From the NCBI GenBank assembly GCA_046593355.1, contig JBKJNY010000234.1:1-64000 (forward strand): a stretch of DNA of 64,000 nucleotides. Direction: 5' to 3'. The notes beneath the pieces are model-generated. The model searched no databases. It was not told the origin of the DNA and was given only the letters and a program-made list of their open reading frames with translations. The stretch is from SXOA01 sp046593355. GTDB lineage: Bacteria; Planctomycetota; Planctomycetia; Pirellulales; Pirellulaceae. The position numbers and the translations under genes were made by a program. Position 1 is the first letter of the stretch. Each line of letters opens with the position of its first letter. Shown piece after piece: positions 14,114-23,236 of the stretch.

Positions 14114-16360
14114 ATGTCAAAATTCTTGGATCTACTGAAGCGAACGCAGGCCATCGGCAAGCAGGTCAACCTGCGGCTGGCGATTGTGGCCGTGGTGCTC
14201 GGCGTCGGCGGTTTTGCCGTCTACAAGGGTGTGCAGCAACTGGGGCCCAGCAAGCCGACTCCCAAAAAGGTCGTGAAGAACGGCGAGGAGAACTCGCCGG
14301 GAACACCTGAAGAGGGCGCGCCAGAAGCCGGCGCTCCTGGCAGTGTTGAAGGACAGTTGATTAGCGCCGAAGGGCCGCTCTACGGAGGCGGCGCTGTGAC
14401 GGAGGAAAATGCCGCCGCGCAATACGGGACAGGGACCGAGAGCCCCACGAATGCCGCGGTCTATGGTGCCGGTGAAAATTCCAGCGAGCCAATCGTCCAA
14501 GACGTTCCGGGCGAAGCGCCCTCCAGCGCGCCCAATCGGCTGCGTACGCCGACGCGGCCTAGTGGCAGCGGCGGTTATGCCCTGAGTGATGAAAACCAAG
14601 GAGCCAAGCAGCCCGCCGTCAGCGAGGACAATTCCCCCGCTGCCGAAGGTGCGCTCGTTCAAGAAGTGCCATCATCCGAGACTTCCGAATCTGCCGAAGT
14701 GCCGGCCGCACTGGCCACGCTGCCCAGTACTCGTCCTCCGGCAAGGCTTGGTGCCGCGAGGTCCAATCCGCTCCCCTCCAGTCGCCCATTCTCCGGTGCG
14801 AGTGCCAACGCCGAAGCCGCCGAGCCGGAAGCCACAGCCGCGTTGCAGCCGGTTCGTCCGAATCCTTATGGTCCGAAGGCTGGCCTCGCCGCGTCCGCCG
14901 CTCATGACCGCGGCAGCCGCCATGTCGCCGCGCCGGTCTCTCATGCCCTGGCCGCGACCAATGGAGTTCCCGGCGAACGGCAGCTCGAGGGAATGCAAGC
15001 GCCGTCCGTCGCGCTGGAGAAATTGGCTCCGGCCGAGGTGCAAGTCGGCAAGCTTGCCACATTTGAAACTCGGGTCCGCAACGTCGGCCAGATTACCGCT
15101 CATGAAGTCATTGTGACCGACCACGTGCCCCGCGGCACGCGGCTGGAAGCGACCACTCCGCAAGCGACCGAAGCGGCGGACGGCACTCTCACTTGGAACC
15201 TGGGGACGATGCAACCGGGAGACGAGATTGCCATTTCCCTGCAAGTCACGCCGGAGGAAGAGGGGGAGATCGGCTCGGTAGCCCAGGTCGGCTTTGCGGG
15301 GAAAGCGACGGCCCGCACCATCTCCACGCGGCCAAGGCTCGAAATCGAACACACGGCGCCCAAGCAAGTCATGATTGGCCAGGAAGTGCGACTGGGAGTC
15401 ACGATCAAGAACCCCGGCAGCGGGGCGGCAACCGGCGTGATTGTCGAAGAGGATGTGCCGGACGGACTGTCGCATGTGGCCGGCAACGAGCTGGAATTTG
15501 AAATCGGCGTGCTCCGCCCCGGCGAATCGCGCGAGCTGGAGCTCAGCCTAAAAGCCGAGAAGCCGGGCGTGCTGGAGAACACGATTCTGGTCCGGGGCGA
15601 AGGAAATCTGACCAGCCAGCACAGTGTGCGGATTGAAGTCATCTCGCCGCAACTTCAGGTGGGCGTCAGCGGGCCAAAGAAACGGTTCCTCGACCAGCGC
15701 CCAGCGACGTATACAGTGACCGTGGCGAACCCCGGCACGGCAGCCGCACGCGACGTGCAGATCATTGCTTATCTGCCGAAGGGAATGAAGTACGTTTCGT
15801 CGGATTCCGAAGGCCAGTACGACGCCGGCCAGAACGCCGTGCTGTGGGGGCTCGAAGAGCTTCCCGCGGCGAAGAGCGGCAACGTGAAGTTCGTGGCAAC
15901 TCCGGTCGAGACCGGCGAGCAGAAGATTCGCGTGGAAGGGAAAGCCGACCTCGGACTCTCCGTAGCCAGCGAGCAATCGGTGCAGGTCGATGCGGTCTCC
16001 GAGCTGGTCTTCAGCATCTCCGACCTCAATGATCCGATCGAAGTCGGTACCGACACGACTTATGAGGTCCGCGTGGCGAACAAGGGCTCGAAGCCGGCCA
16101 CCAACGTCGTCCTGGCTGCCGCGCTCCCCAAAGAACTCAAGCTCGTCAGTGGGGAAGGGCCTTCCCGCGCCACGACGCGCGGTCAGCAGATTGACTTCGA
16201 GCCCGTCGGCCGCATTAATTCCGGCGAGGAAGTCACCTTCCGCATTCACGCCCAGGGAGTTGCCGCGGGTGACCACCTGATCCGCGTGCAGATCAGCAGC
16301 GATGAGTCGGCGACGCCGGTGACGAAAGAGGAGAGCACGCAGGTTTATGTGGATAGGTAG
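14114..16360 (+). CDS. DUF11-repeat surface/periplasmic protein
   Basis: 748 residues from the ATG at 14114. A membrane helix at about 18-37 (LRLAIVAVVLGVGGFAVYKGV) leaves the rest outside the cytoplasm. Residues 50-330 are low-complexity (Ala, Pro, Ser, Glu). Four DUF11/CARDB-like beta-sandwich repeats follow: VALEKLAPAEVQVG onward, LEIEHTAPKQVMIG, LQVGVSGPKKRFLD and LVFSISDLNDPIEVG. Each holds the N.G...A..V...D.VP/LP pattern seen, for example, in VRNVGQITAHEVIVTDHVP. Such repeats are common in planctomycetal surface proteins; function is unknown. An upstream extension of the frame reads through a GC hairpin and is unlikely. Confidence 0.82.
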   Translation: MSKFLDLLKRTQAIGKQVNLRLAIVAVVLGVGGFAVYKGVQQLGPSKPTPKKVVKNGEENSPGTPEEGAPEAGAPGSVEGQLISAEGPLYGGGAVTEENAAAQYGTGTESPTNAAVYGAGENSSEPIVQDVPGEAPSSAPNRLRTPTRPSGSGGYALSDENQGAKQPAVSEDNSPAAEGALVQEVPSSETSESAEVPAALATLPSTRPPARLGAARSNPLPSSRPFSGASANAEAAEPEATAALQPVRPNPYGPKAGLAASAAHDRGSRHVAAPVSHALAATNGVPGERQLEGMQAPSVALEKLAPAEVQVGKLATFETRVRNVGQITAHEVIVTDHVPRGTRLEATTPQATEAADGTLTWNLGTMQPGDEIAISLQVTPEEEGEIGSVAQVGFAGKATARTISTRPRLEIEHTAPKQVMIGQEVRLGVTIKNPGSGAATGVIVEEDVPDGLSHVAGNELEFEIGVLRPGESRELELSLKAEKPGVLENTILVRGEGNLTSQHSVRIEVISPQLQVGVSGPKKRFLDQRPATYTVTVANPGTAAARDVQIIAYLPKGMKYVSSDSEGQYDAGQNAVLWGLEELPAAKSGNVKFVATPVETGEQKIRVEGKADLGLSVASEQSVQVDAVSELVFSISDLNDPIEVGTDTTYEVRVANKGSKPATNVVLAAALPKELKLVSGEGPSRATTRGQQIDFEPVGRINSGEEVTFRIHAQGVAAGDHLIRVQISSDESATPVTKEESTQVYVDR

Positions 16361-16367
16361 AAAGTAT

Positions 16368-16423
16368 TTCTCACGCTCCGCGTGAGGCATCTTCACGCGG
16401 AGCGTGAAGAGTACTTTTCTTGC
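16368..16423. terminator. Hairpin after the DUF11 gene
   Basis: An imperfect palindrome: AGTATTTCTCACGCTCCGCG pairs with CGCGGAGCGTGAAGAGTACT and is followed by TTTTCTT. It lies between two convergent genes and has the shape of a bidirectional terminator. Confidence 0.6.
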
Positions 16424-16429
16424 GACGAC

Positions 16430-18691
16430 TTACATCTCAAAGTGGAACGTGCGGCAGGCCGTGCGCCAGAGGCGGCGATAGAGGGGCTGATATCCGGCGT
16501 GGATTTTGGCATGGCCAGTAGCGCCACAAAGTAGCCCGCACACTCCGTGTGCGGGCATGTCTGCACACGGAGTGTGCAGACTACTCAAGGGAGCGCTCGC
16601 TAGGTACGTTACATCCGCGGGGCGTTCGATACCCGTTTCGTCCGTGCGAGTCGCCATGTCGCCGCCGGACTGGAGCGTGAGGTTCCGCGGAGCGGCTTGC
16701 ATTTCCTGTTGGGAAATGTGCTCAATGCTGCTTGTCCGCTTGGAGCCCGGCTCCGCGGCGAGGAACAGGTCCACGGGTTGGTTCGGGCGGACGAATTCCA
16801 ACTCGTCCTGTCCGATGGCGAGAATGGCTTCCAGCTCACCCGGCTGGGCAATGAGGCAGATGAGTGTGCTCGGTTCGAGATATGCGCCCACGTTGTTCAG
16901 GCCCAGCGGCCGGCCGGACCAGGTGGCCAGAGTGCCGTGCGTGGAAGTGAACGGCATCTTGGTGGGCGCGGGAACGACAATCCCATCGACCGGCGCGACG
17001 ACGGTCAGCTTCTTGATCTCCTCGCGGCGGCGGACGAGCTGGGCATCGACAGCGGCGAGCGATTCTTGTCCTTCCGCCAGTTCCAAATGAGCGGTGTCGT
17101 CGGTGTGAGCCCGCTGGCGAAGGGCGTCGAGCCGTGCGGCAAGCTGCTCGCGTTCGCTCTCCAGGATTCGTTGACTGAGGCGAGCGTCAATGTTCTCCAA
17201 AGTGAGGAGCGGCTCTCCCGCGCGGACCTCGCCACTTTGTATGTGAATTTGCCGTACCTCGCCGGGAACGTCGACATACACGCTGGTGCCCCCCCTCGGT
17301 TGCACATAGAAGCTGCATGGGATGTAGTACGGCAGCGGCACGCAAAGGAGGCCGGCCAGTGCGGCGGCGGAAAGGCCGAGGATCACGGCGGCGCGGAGCT
17401 TTTTCACTTTAGTGGCCCTCCCAGGGACGTGAAAGAATTTCGCCAGCCGCCAGGCCGGCAGAATGACGAGGCTGAAGAACATCATGCCCGCCAGCGCCTG
17501 GCCCAGCACCTTCAGTCCCCACGGCTCCAGGGCCCGGTAGAGAAACCAGAAGATGGAGAGCGTGACAAACCAGCCGTAACAGGCGGAGGCGATGCTATAG
17601 AGCGCGAAGAGCCAGATGCGGCGGCGCGGCAGGAACGGGTCGGGGGGCTCCGGCAGACCGAGGACTAATGCGGCCGCTTTGCGCTGCAGGACGAGCGAAG
17701 CCTTCTGCCGCAGGTTGGGAATTTCAAGCAGGTCCGAGAGGATGTAGTAGCCGTCGTACCGCATCAGCGGGTTGGCGTTGAAGAGGAGCGTGCTGACCGA
17801 GCAGACGAACATCACATCCAGGCAGAGGCCGTTTACAATCCCCGGCCGCGTGTACCACCAGAGAAACGTCGCGAGCGACGCCAGGATCAACTCCACGTAC
17901 ATGCCCCCGGCTCCCACTGCCGCCCGCCGCCAGCGGCTGGGGATCATCCAGGAATCGGTGACGTTGCAGTAGAGGCAGGGGGTGAAGACCAGCAGCATCA
18001 GCCCCATCTCGTGACACTCGCCGCCGAACCGTTTGCAGGCCAGGCCGTGCCCAATCTCGTGCAGGATCTTGGTGACGCAGAGTGTGAGCGCGAGCCAGAG
18101 CCAATTCTTCGCGGCAAAGAACTCGCGGAAGTCCGGCAGCCGCGAGCGGAAGACGTCGAACTCCGCCCCGATAAGCAAGAGAGCTGAGAGCATGAGCAGC
18201 AGCGCGGCCACCAGGGCCGGCAGCGAAAACAGCCAGCCGAAATAGCGATTGAGCCACGTTAGCAAGCGGTCGGGGTCGTACCCACGAAATCGGACCGCTA
18301 GGATGCTGCTGAGTTTGCCCAGTAAAACCTGCCGCTCCTTGGTGGTTGCCCGCTCGGCAAGCTGCTCTCCTTGCCCCGGCAGCTCGGAGAGGAGCAGGCC
18401 GTTGCGATAGAGCAGGCCGATGAGCTGATGGAGCTCGGCGGCCGAAATCTTCTGCGGGGCGAACTGGGTCTCGAACCGCTCGCGGATGGTGTCGAGGCTG
18501 GACTTGCCGTCGAGCAATGCGAGCAAGGCATACTCTTCATCCTCGAAGCGAAAGTACTTGAGGGACATTGGGTCTTTGATGACCCAGTACTCTCTCCCCT
18601 GGTACGACTGCCGCGTCACCTGCAAATCCGGCCGCATCCGGAGCTGCACCGGCCGGCTGGAGGAGGAGACGAGGGTGGAGGAGGGTGGCAT
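16430..18691 (-). CDS. PqqD-like / peptidase M50 / HlyD-type membrane protein (peptide zinc metalloprotease family)
   Basis: 753 residues. Residues 25-102 resemble the PqqD/RRE peptide-binding fold (WVIKDPMSLKYFRFEDEEYALLALLDG, then SLDTIRERF...LLYRNGLL). The M50 site-2-protease core follows: HEIGH at 211-215 with helices around it, and NPLMRYDGYY at 307-316 with the third zinc ligand Asp313. The C-terminal third is a HlyD-like periplasmic adaptor (VYVDVPGEVRQIHIQSGEVRAGEPLL, two coiled-coil helices, VVAPVDGIVVPAP). The ATG at 18691 is chosen because the longer frame runs into the next gene and a repeat. Near the C-terminus about 18 codons (16531-16584) are a dispersed palindrome read in frame. 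Third gene of an operon with two more HlyD proteins. Likely handles or exports a peptide; the substrate is unknown. Confidence 0.85.
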   Translation of the reverse strand: MPPSSTLVSSSSRPVQLRMRPDLQVTRQSYQGREYWVIKDPMSLKYFRFEDEEYALLALLDGKSSLDTIRERFETQFAPQKISAAELHQLIGLLYRNGLLLSELPGQGEQLAERATTKERQVLLGKLSSILAVRFRGYDPDRLLTWLNRYFGWLFSLPALVAALLLMLSALLLIGAEFDVFRSRLPDFREFFAAKNWLWLALTLCVTKILHEIGHGLACKRFGGECHEMGLMLLVFTPCLYCNVTDSWMIPSRWRRAAVGAGGMYVELILASLATFLWWYTRPGIVNGLCLDVMFVCSVSTLLFNANPLMRYDGYYILSDLLEIPNLRQKASLVLQRKAAALVLGLPEPPDPFLPRRRIWLFALYSIASACYGWFVTLSIFWFLYRALEPWGLKVLGQALAGMMFFSLVILPAWRLAKFFHVPGRATKVKKLRAAVILGLSAAALAGLLCVPLPYYIPCSFYVQPRGGTSVYVDVPGEVRQIHIQSGEVRAGEPLLTLENIDARLSQRILESEREQLAARLDALRQRAHTDDTAHLELAEGQESLAAVDAQLVRRREEIKKLTVVAPVDGIVVPAPTKMPFTSTHGTLATWSGRPLGLNNVGAYLEPSTLICLIAQPGELEAILAIGQDELEFVRPNQPVDLFLAAEPGSKRTSSIEHISQQEMQAAPRNLTLQSGGDMATRTDETGIERPADVTYLASAPLSSLHTPCADMPAHGVCGLLCGATGHAKIHAGYQPLYRRLWRTACRTFHFEM
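16531..16584. repeat. CACACTCCGTGTG element, doubled copy inside the M50 gene
   Basis: Two palindromes, GCCCGCACACTCCGTGTG and CTGCACACGGAGTGTGCAG, lie back to back, flanked by GTAG and CTAC. They are read in frame as SSLHTPCADMPAHGVCGLL in the M50 protein. It is the same family as 6509-6535. Confidence 0.85.
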
Positions 18692-18692
18692 G

Positions 18693-18812
18693 TGTTCTCG
18701 TTCCCAAGCTCCGCTTGGGAACGCAAGTTTGCGAAGCTCTGCTTCGTCTGGTAATTCGGGAAGCGGAGCTTCCAGGCGTGTGTTCCCAAGCGGAGCTTGG
18801 GAACAAGTTGTT
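18693..18812. repeat. TTCCCAAGC/GCTTGGGAA palindromic array
   Basis: Contains GTTCCCAAGCTCCGCTTGGGAAC at 18697-18720, GAAGCTCTGCTTC, GAAGCGGAGCTTC and again TTCCCAAGCGGAGCTTGGGAA, so four related hairpins in 120 bases. It fills the gap between the HlyD gene and the M50 gene and leaves no ordinary leader. It may weaken or regulate expression of the M50 gene. Confidence 0.75.
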
Positions 18813-18813
18813 G

Positions 18814-19755
18814 CTACTTGCCGATGGTCATCATCGCGTTCATTCCCGGTCGCAGCAGCCACTGGTTCTGCTCGCGGCGGTTTTCCACTTCGGCCCGCAC
18901 GCGGTACTTGCCGCCGGAGGTGACGATGGGGCTGATGAACACCACCTTGCCGGCGAACCGCTCCTGGCGTCCGCGGGCGAGCTGCACGTCCACCACCACG
19001 TTGCCGCCCGCGATTTCGCCGACGTTCACCTCCGAGGAAAGCACGAACCCTTCCACGCGCAGCCGGTCCATGCGCACGACCTGCACCACCGGCTCGCCGG
19101 CATTCACCCATTCTTGCCGCTCGTGGAAAACCGTGACGACCTCGCCGTCAACCGGAGAGATAATCTCCCGCCGGGCGAGAGCGAGCTCGACGGCATCGAC
19201 CTCGGCCTGGTGAACGTCCGCGGTCATCTTGGCAACTTTCAAGTCCAGCTTGGCCTTCTCGATCTGCAGCTCGTCGCGCTGGCGGGCGAGCTTGGCCTTT
19301 TCCAGCTCGGTCCCCGAAACCGTGTTTTGGGCTTTCCGTTCAATCGACAGCAGCCGGTTAAGTTCGGCAGTGGAGTATGCCAACGACGCCTGGGCGAAGC
19401 GGATTTCCACGTCGTCGGAAGCTTTGGTCAAAGCCGCGTCCCGCTCCAGCTCCGCCTTGAGCTTGCGGACCAACGGCTCGCGGTCGTCGAGGACGGCGAG
19501 CGGCTCTCCTTTACGGACAACGGCACCCTCGGTGACTGTGAGCTCCTTGATGGCCCCCGCCTCCAATGCCGGCACTTGCACGTCTTCCAGCAGGTAGATG
19601 AAGCAGTCCGGGATTTGCACTACTCCGGCAGATGGTTGTGATGATGAGCCGCTGGACGCGCCCCGAAACGCGCTCGGTTGCCGGGCGGCAGAGGGTCGCT
19701 CGGGAGGAATTGACAAAGCACCTACAGCAATCATCGCAACCGTGACAATGGACAT
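18814..19755 (-). CDS. HlyD/RND-type periplasmic adaptor protein
   Basis: 313 residues from the ATG at 19755 (the longer frame reads through a degenerate word repeat). A signal peptide or anchor (SIVTVAMIAVGALS) is followed by a lipoyl-like half (VQVPALEAGAIKELTVTEGAVVRKGEPLAVLDD), a long coiled-coil hairpin (about 95-195, ELERDAALTKASDDVEIRF...LDLKVAKMTADVHQAEVD), the second lipoyl half (REIISPVDGEVVTVFHERQEWVNAGEPVVQVV) and a beta-barrel (VSPIVTSGGKYRVRAEVENR-like end). Such adaptors bridge inner-membrane pumps and outer-membrane channels, but no pump or TolC-like gene is present here. It lies between the GAF-HlyD and M50-HlyD genes. Confidence 0.85.
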   Translation of the reverse strand: MSIVTVAMIAVGALSIPPERPSAARQPSAFRGASSGSSSQPSAGVVQIPDCFIYLLEDVQVPALEAGAIKELTVTEGAVVRKGEPLAVLDDREPLVRKLKAELERDAALTKASDDVEIRFAQASLAYSTAELNRLLSIERKAQNTVSGTELEKAKLARQRDELQIEKAKLDLKVAKMTADVHQAEVDAVELALARREIISPVDGEVVTVFHERQEWVNAGEPVVQVVRMDRLRVEGFVLSSEVNVGEIAGGNVVVDVQLARGRQERFAGKVVFISPIVTSGGKYRVRAEVENRREQNQWLLRPGMNAMMTIGK

Positions 19756-19792
19756 AACTTTGAACCTTGAACTTGGAACCTTGGACTTTGCT

Positions 19793-21961
19793 TTACAGCC
19801 AGAACAGCACTTTCGCCTGCACGGTTTCAATCAAATCGCAGAACCAGGTGTAGCCGAGGCTCTTCCGGCCACAGTAGAGCTTGGCCGTAACGGTGGTCTG
19901 GTCGTGCAGGTGCGGCAGCGTGCCCTTGTCCACTTCCACGCGGACGAGAATGGTATTCCCCTCCTCGCCGCGGACCTCGGCGGACTGCTCGATTTCGATG
20001 ACCCTCCCGTGGAACTCTTCCCCCGGATGACTGCTGAGCATGAAGGTGACGTCGAGAGCAGGGCGGGTCTCGTCCGCAGTACCATCGCCCCCCTCTTGTG
20101 CCGTCAGAATGTGCCGCAGCCGCCGTTCAGGGACGTAAAGTTCCAGTTCCCACGGCCCGTCGGGATTGGCGAGCGTCATCAGCACCTGCCCGCGCTGCAC
20201 GGGACGGCGGAGCAGGCTGGCTTCCACTTCCCATGTCACCACTTGGCCCGCAGCTTCCGCCAACACCCTCAGCCGCTTCTGCTTCTGGGTGAACAACTCC
20301 TGCTCGCGGCGGATGTTCTCGGCTTCCTGGCGTAGCTCGACCAGCTCGCCCGCGAGCCGGCTTTCGTCGTAAGGAGTCAGCCGAGAGGCACCGCCGCGGT
20401 TGTTGTCGAGCAGGCGCTTGTTCGTGGAGGAAGTCTTTTCCTGCACCCCCTTCTGCCGGCCAAGCAAGCGTTCAAATTCTTCGGCGAGGTCCGGGCTATG
20501 GAGTTCCGCCAGCACGTCGCCGCGGCTAACCGTCTGGCCATGCCGGACCGGGACACTGACGACGTCGCCATCGATGCGGGCGAAGATATCCCACCGCTCT
20601 ACCGGCTGAAGCTTGCCTCTGGCGGCAACTTCAAATTCCGCCGGGATGACGACCAGAGCGTAGATGATTCCGCCGAGCAGAGCCAGCACGCCGGCCGTTT
20701 TGAAGAACGTCCGGCCACGGAAGAGGGAAGCCGTCTTTCCCAGCACCTTCCAGAGCGGCATCAGGAACAGGCCGCTATGCTCCAGCGCGTTGGCAAGGGC
20801 CGCCGCGCTATGCTCGGCCACCATCTCGCTGAGGCTGCGGAGCAGGTCCGTCGCCTTGGCCTCCTGCAGTTGTTCGATGATGAGAGCGCCGACGAGTTTC
20901 TTCCGCTGGTAGTTGGATTTGTCAGAGTCGGAGCTTGGTTTGGTTCCACCCACCGTAGCTAAGAGCGGCAACACGGCGAGGAGGCGGGCGTGAGACGCAT
21001 CAATGTACGGCTGGAGATGCTGGTCGATTTGCGGCGCGGCTTCGCCACTGTTTGCGGCGTGCCAAAGCGGTTCTCTTGTCTTCGCAACCGCCTGTGCCAG
21101 TTTGCTGAGATGCCGGACTTCCGTCGCCCGCCGGTCGATGGTATCCAGGCCGCTCACGGCAACGACCCGCAACTTCCCGCCGTCCTTCACCGCGAGTGAC
21201 ACCCGGTCGCACCCAATCAACCGCCGCCCTTCGTTGACAATCGAATACCCGGCCTGCCGCACGTCGAGCGAGGCATGAATGGACCGCAGGAACTGCTCCA
21301 GTTGTTTCCAAAGCTGTTGCCGGTCATTCAAGAACCGCAGCCGTTGGTTCTTCAAGTAGTCCGCGGCGAGGTCGGCCATCTGGCTGACGAAACGGACGTA
21401 GCCGCGCTGCGTTGTTGGCCCGCCGCCGGGCCGCTGAAAGATTTCGACGAGGCCGACCACTTCTTGCTCCACGCGAAGCGGCGCGAGAACGAGCAGGTGA
21501 GCAGAAGGGTTCGCTTCGGCATCTTCTCCACTTCCGCCTGCTCGCGGCGGCACGAGCATCGCATTCCCCGACGACATTGCCTTGCGGAGCAAGCGGCTGT
21601 GTTGCTGGCGGCCGGCGGTGGAGTCGTCGAGTTCCGCGCCGGCGAGATTGACCTGATACTGCAAGGTGAGGCCGTTGTCGCCACTGGTCCAAACGGCGCC
21701 GCCAACCGCGGCCATTGCGGAGACAATGCGACCCAGAAAGCCGGCGTAGAACTCTTCCGGAGGAATCTCCTGTTTTGCGAGCTGGGCAATTTCTTGCACC
21801 AGCGAACGAATCTCGTTCTTGGTCTCTTGCACCAGTAACAGGTCGGGACTTGGCGGCGGACTTGCGGCGCTTCCCTTGGCGGTTGCCGGCGCGGAGGGGA
21901 GCGGCACCTGCAGCGGCGAAGCAGTCGTGGGAGAATACGAGGTCGCCATTCGGACAGACAT
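19793..21961 (-). CDS. Two-GAF-domain sensor fused to HlyD-type adaptor
   Basis: 722 residues, first gene of the three-gene operon. Residues 1-45 are Pro/Ser/Ala-rich. Two GAF-like domains follow (about 55-200 and 225-395; SLAVKDGGKLRVVAVSGLDTIDRR in the second). After a single membrane helix near 425-445 (VLALLGGIIYALVVIPAEF) comes a HlyD-like adaptor (ARIDGDVVSVPVRHGQTVSRGDVLAELHSPDL, a coiled-coil of about 90 residues, VTWEVEASLLRRPVQRGQVLMTLANPDGPWELELYVPER). The topology places GAF domains in the cytoplasm and the adaptor outside, so a cytoplasmic signal could gate the envelope part. The pairing with the M50 protein recurs in planctomycetes as far as I know; the system has no clear function. 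Confidence 0.8.
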   Translation of the reverse strand: MSVRMATSYSPTTASPLQVPLPSAPATAKGSAASPPPSPDLLLVQETKNEIRSLVQEIAQLAKQEIPPEEFYAGFLGRIVSAMAAVGGAVWTSGDNGLTLQYQVNLAGAELDDSTAGRQQHSRLLRKAMSSGNAMLVPPRAGGSGEDAEANPSAHLLVLAPLRVEQEVVGLVEIFQRPGGGPTTQRGYVRFVSQMADLAADYLKNQRLRFLNDRQQLWKQLEQFLRSIHASLDVRQAGYSIVNEGRRLIGCDRVSLAVKDGGKLRVVAVSGLDTIDRRATEVRHLSKLAQAVAKTREPLWHAANSGEAAPQIDQHLQPYIDASHARLLAVLPLLATVGGTKPSSDSDKSNYQRKKLVGALIIEQLQEAKATDLLRSLSEMVAEHSAAALANALEHSGLFLMPLWKVLGKTASLFRGRTFFKTAGVLALLGGIIYALVVIPAEFEVAARGKLQPVERWDIFARIDGDVVSVPVRHGQTVSRGDVLAELHSPDLAEEFERLLGRQKGVQEKTSSTNKRLLDNNRGGASRLTPYDESRLAGELVELRQEAENIRREQELFTQKQKRLRVLAEAAGQVVTWEVEASLLRRPVQRGQVLMTLANPDGPWELELYVPERRLRHILTAQEGGDGTADETRPALDVTFMLSSHPGEEFHGRVIEIEQSAEVRGEEGNTILVRVEVDKGTLPHLHDQTTVTAKLYCGRKSLGYTWFCDLIETVQAKVLFWL

Positions 21962-22096
21962 GCTAGCGGAAGAGGCGCGCGGGTACGCTTCTTATCTTCG
22001 GCCCAGGCACGCCTTGCTCTGCCGGAAAAATCGGCACAAGCGGCAGAGTCGCTGATAGCACTCCCCACCCCCCGCCCACTGCGTTACGCTGAAAGC

Positions 22097-23167
22097 ATGG
22101 CCCTGCTTCCCCATCTTCGCATCGGTGCCGTCGATATCGGCTCGCCGTTTGTCCAGGCGGCCCTCTCCGGCTACAGCGACTGGCCGATGCGGCTGCTCGC
22201 CCGGCGGCATGGGGCGTCGTACACGCTCTGCGAGGTGATGCTCGATCAGTTCCTGGTGGCGATGAAGGAAAACCGCAAGAAGAACAAGCACTTCCTGCAC
22301 ATCAGCGATGACGAGCACCCGGTCGCCGGGCAACTCATGGGGGCGGAGCCGGAGCAGTTCGCGGCAGGGGCAGTCCGCCTGGCCGCGGCGGGCTTCGACG
22401 TCATCGATATCAACTTCGGCTGTCCCGTGAAGAAGGTTCTCGGCCGGTGCCGCGGCGGCTTTCATCTCAGTCAGCCGGACGTGGCTTTGGAAATCGTCCG
22501 CCGCACGCGCGAGAGCGTGCCGCCGCACATTCCGGTCACGGTCAAAATGCGTCGCGGCATCGACGACACCCAGGAGAGCCGCGACCGCTTCTTCGAGATC
22601 CTCGACGGGGCGTTCGCCGCCGGCATCTCCGCCGTCACCGTCCACGGCCGCACGGTGGAGCAGCGGTACATCGGTCCCAGCCGCTGGAGTTTTCTGACGG
22701 AAGTGAAGCGGCACGTCGGCAGCCGGACCATCCTCGGCAGCGGCGACCTGTTCACGGCCCAGGCCTGCCTGGACATGATGCGCGAGACCGGCATCGACGG
22801 CGTGACCGTGGCCCGCGGGGCGATCGGCAACCCCTGGATTTTCTCGCAGGCCCGCGCCCTCGCCGCCGGCCAGCCACTGCCGCTGCCGCCATCACTCCAT
22901 GAGCAGCGGGGGGTCATCCTGGAGCACTTCCGCCTGGCGATGGAACTCTACGGCGAGCAGCGAGCCAGCGCCGAGATGCGAAAGTTCGGCATCAAGTACG
23001 CCGCCCTCCATCCGCAGCACATCCCCCTGCGGGAAGCCTTCACCAAGGTCCGCTGCCTCGACGACTGGAAAGCCGTCCTCACCCAGTGGTACGCCGAAGA
23101 CCTCCCCGGCTGCCATCCCGATCCTGCCATTCACCGCGTGAACGGCAGTTGCGAGGAGGCGGCGTGA
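22097..23167 (+). CDS. dusB: tRNA-dihydrouridine synthase, DusB type
   Basis: 356 residues. FMN-dependent TIM-barrel enzyme reducing uridines in the tRNA D-loop with NADPH. Key segments: LSGYSDWPMRLLARRHGA, QLMGAEPEQFAAGA, DINFGCPVKKVLGRCRGG with the catalytic Cys118, VTVKMRRGIDD, VTVHGRTVEQRYIG, and the FMN-phosphate site GSGDLFT / RGAIGNPWIF. Length and motifs are ordinary. Convergent with queG; a repeat fills the 65 bases between them. Confidence 0.93.
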   Translation: MALLPHLRIGAVDIGSPFVQAALSGYSDWPMRLLARRHGASYTLCEVMLDQFLVAMKENRKKNKHFLHISDDEHPVAGQLMGAEPEQFAAGAVRLAAAGFDVIDINFGCPVKKVLGRCRGGFHLSQPDVALEIVRRTRESVPPHIPVTVKMRRGIDDTQESRDRFFEILDGAFAAGISAVTVHGRTVEQRYIGPSRWSFLTEVKRHVGSRTILGSGDLFTAQACLDMMRETGIDGVTVARGAIGNPWIFSQARALAAGQPLPLPPSLHEQRGVILEHFRLAMELYGEQRASAEMRKFGIKYAALHPQHIPLREAFTKVRCLDDWKAVLTQWYAEDLPGCHPDPAIHRVNGSCEEAA

Positions 23168-23236
23168 CGTAGTGGGGACTTCAGTCCCCACACGCTACCT
23201 AGAAACGGCAAATGCTGGGACTAAAGTCCCAGCTAC
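23168..23236. repeat. GGGACTTCAGTCCC / GGGACTAAAGTCCC hairpin pair
   Basis: Two hairpins of one family between convergent genes: GTGGGGACTTCAGTCCCCAC and GCTGGGACTAAAGTCCCAGC. The second one ends in CTACTT, which contains the TAG stop codon and the last Lys codon of queG on the minus strand. A bidirectional terminator is plausible. Confidence 0.8.

Noticed and set aside
18693..18812. CRISPR-like spacing of GCTTGGGAAC hairpins
   Set aside because: The units are palindromes of varying length without equal-length spacers; no cas genes.
19598..20335. 245-residue + strand frame
   Set aside because: Antisense to the GAF-HlyD and HlyD genes.
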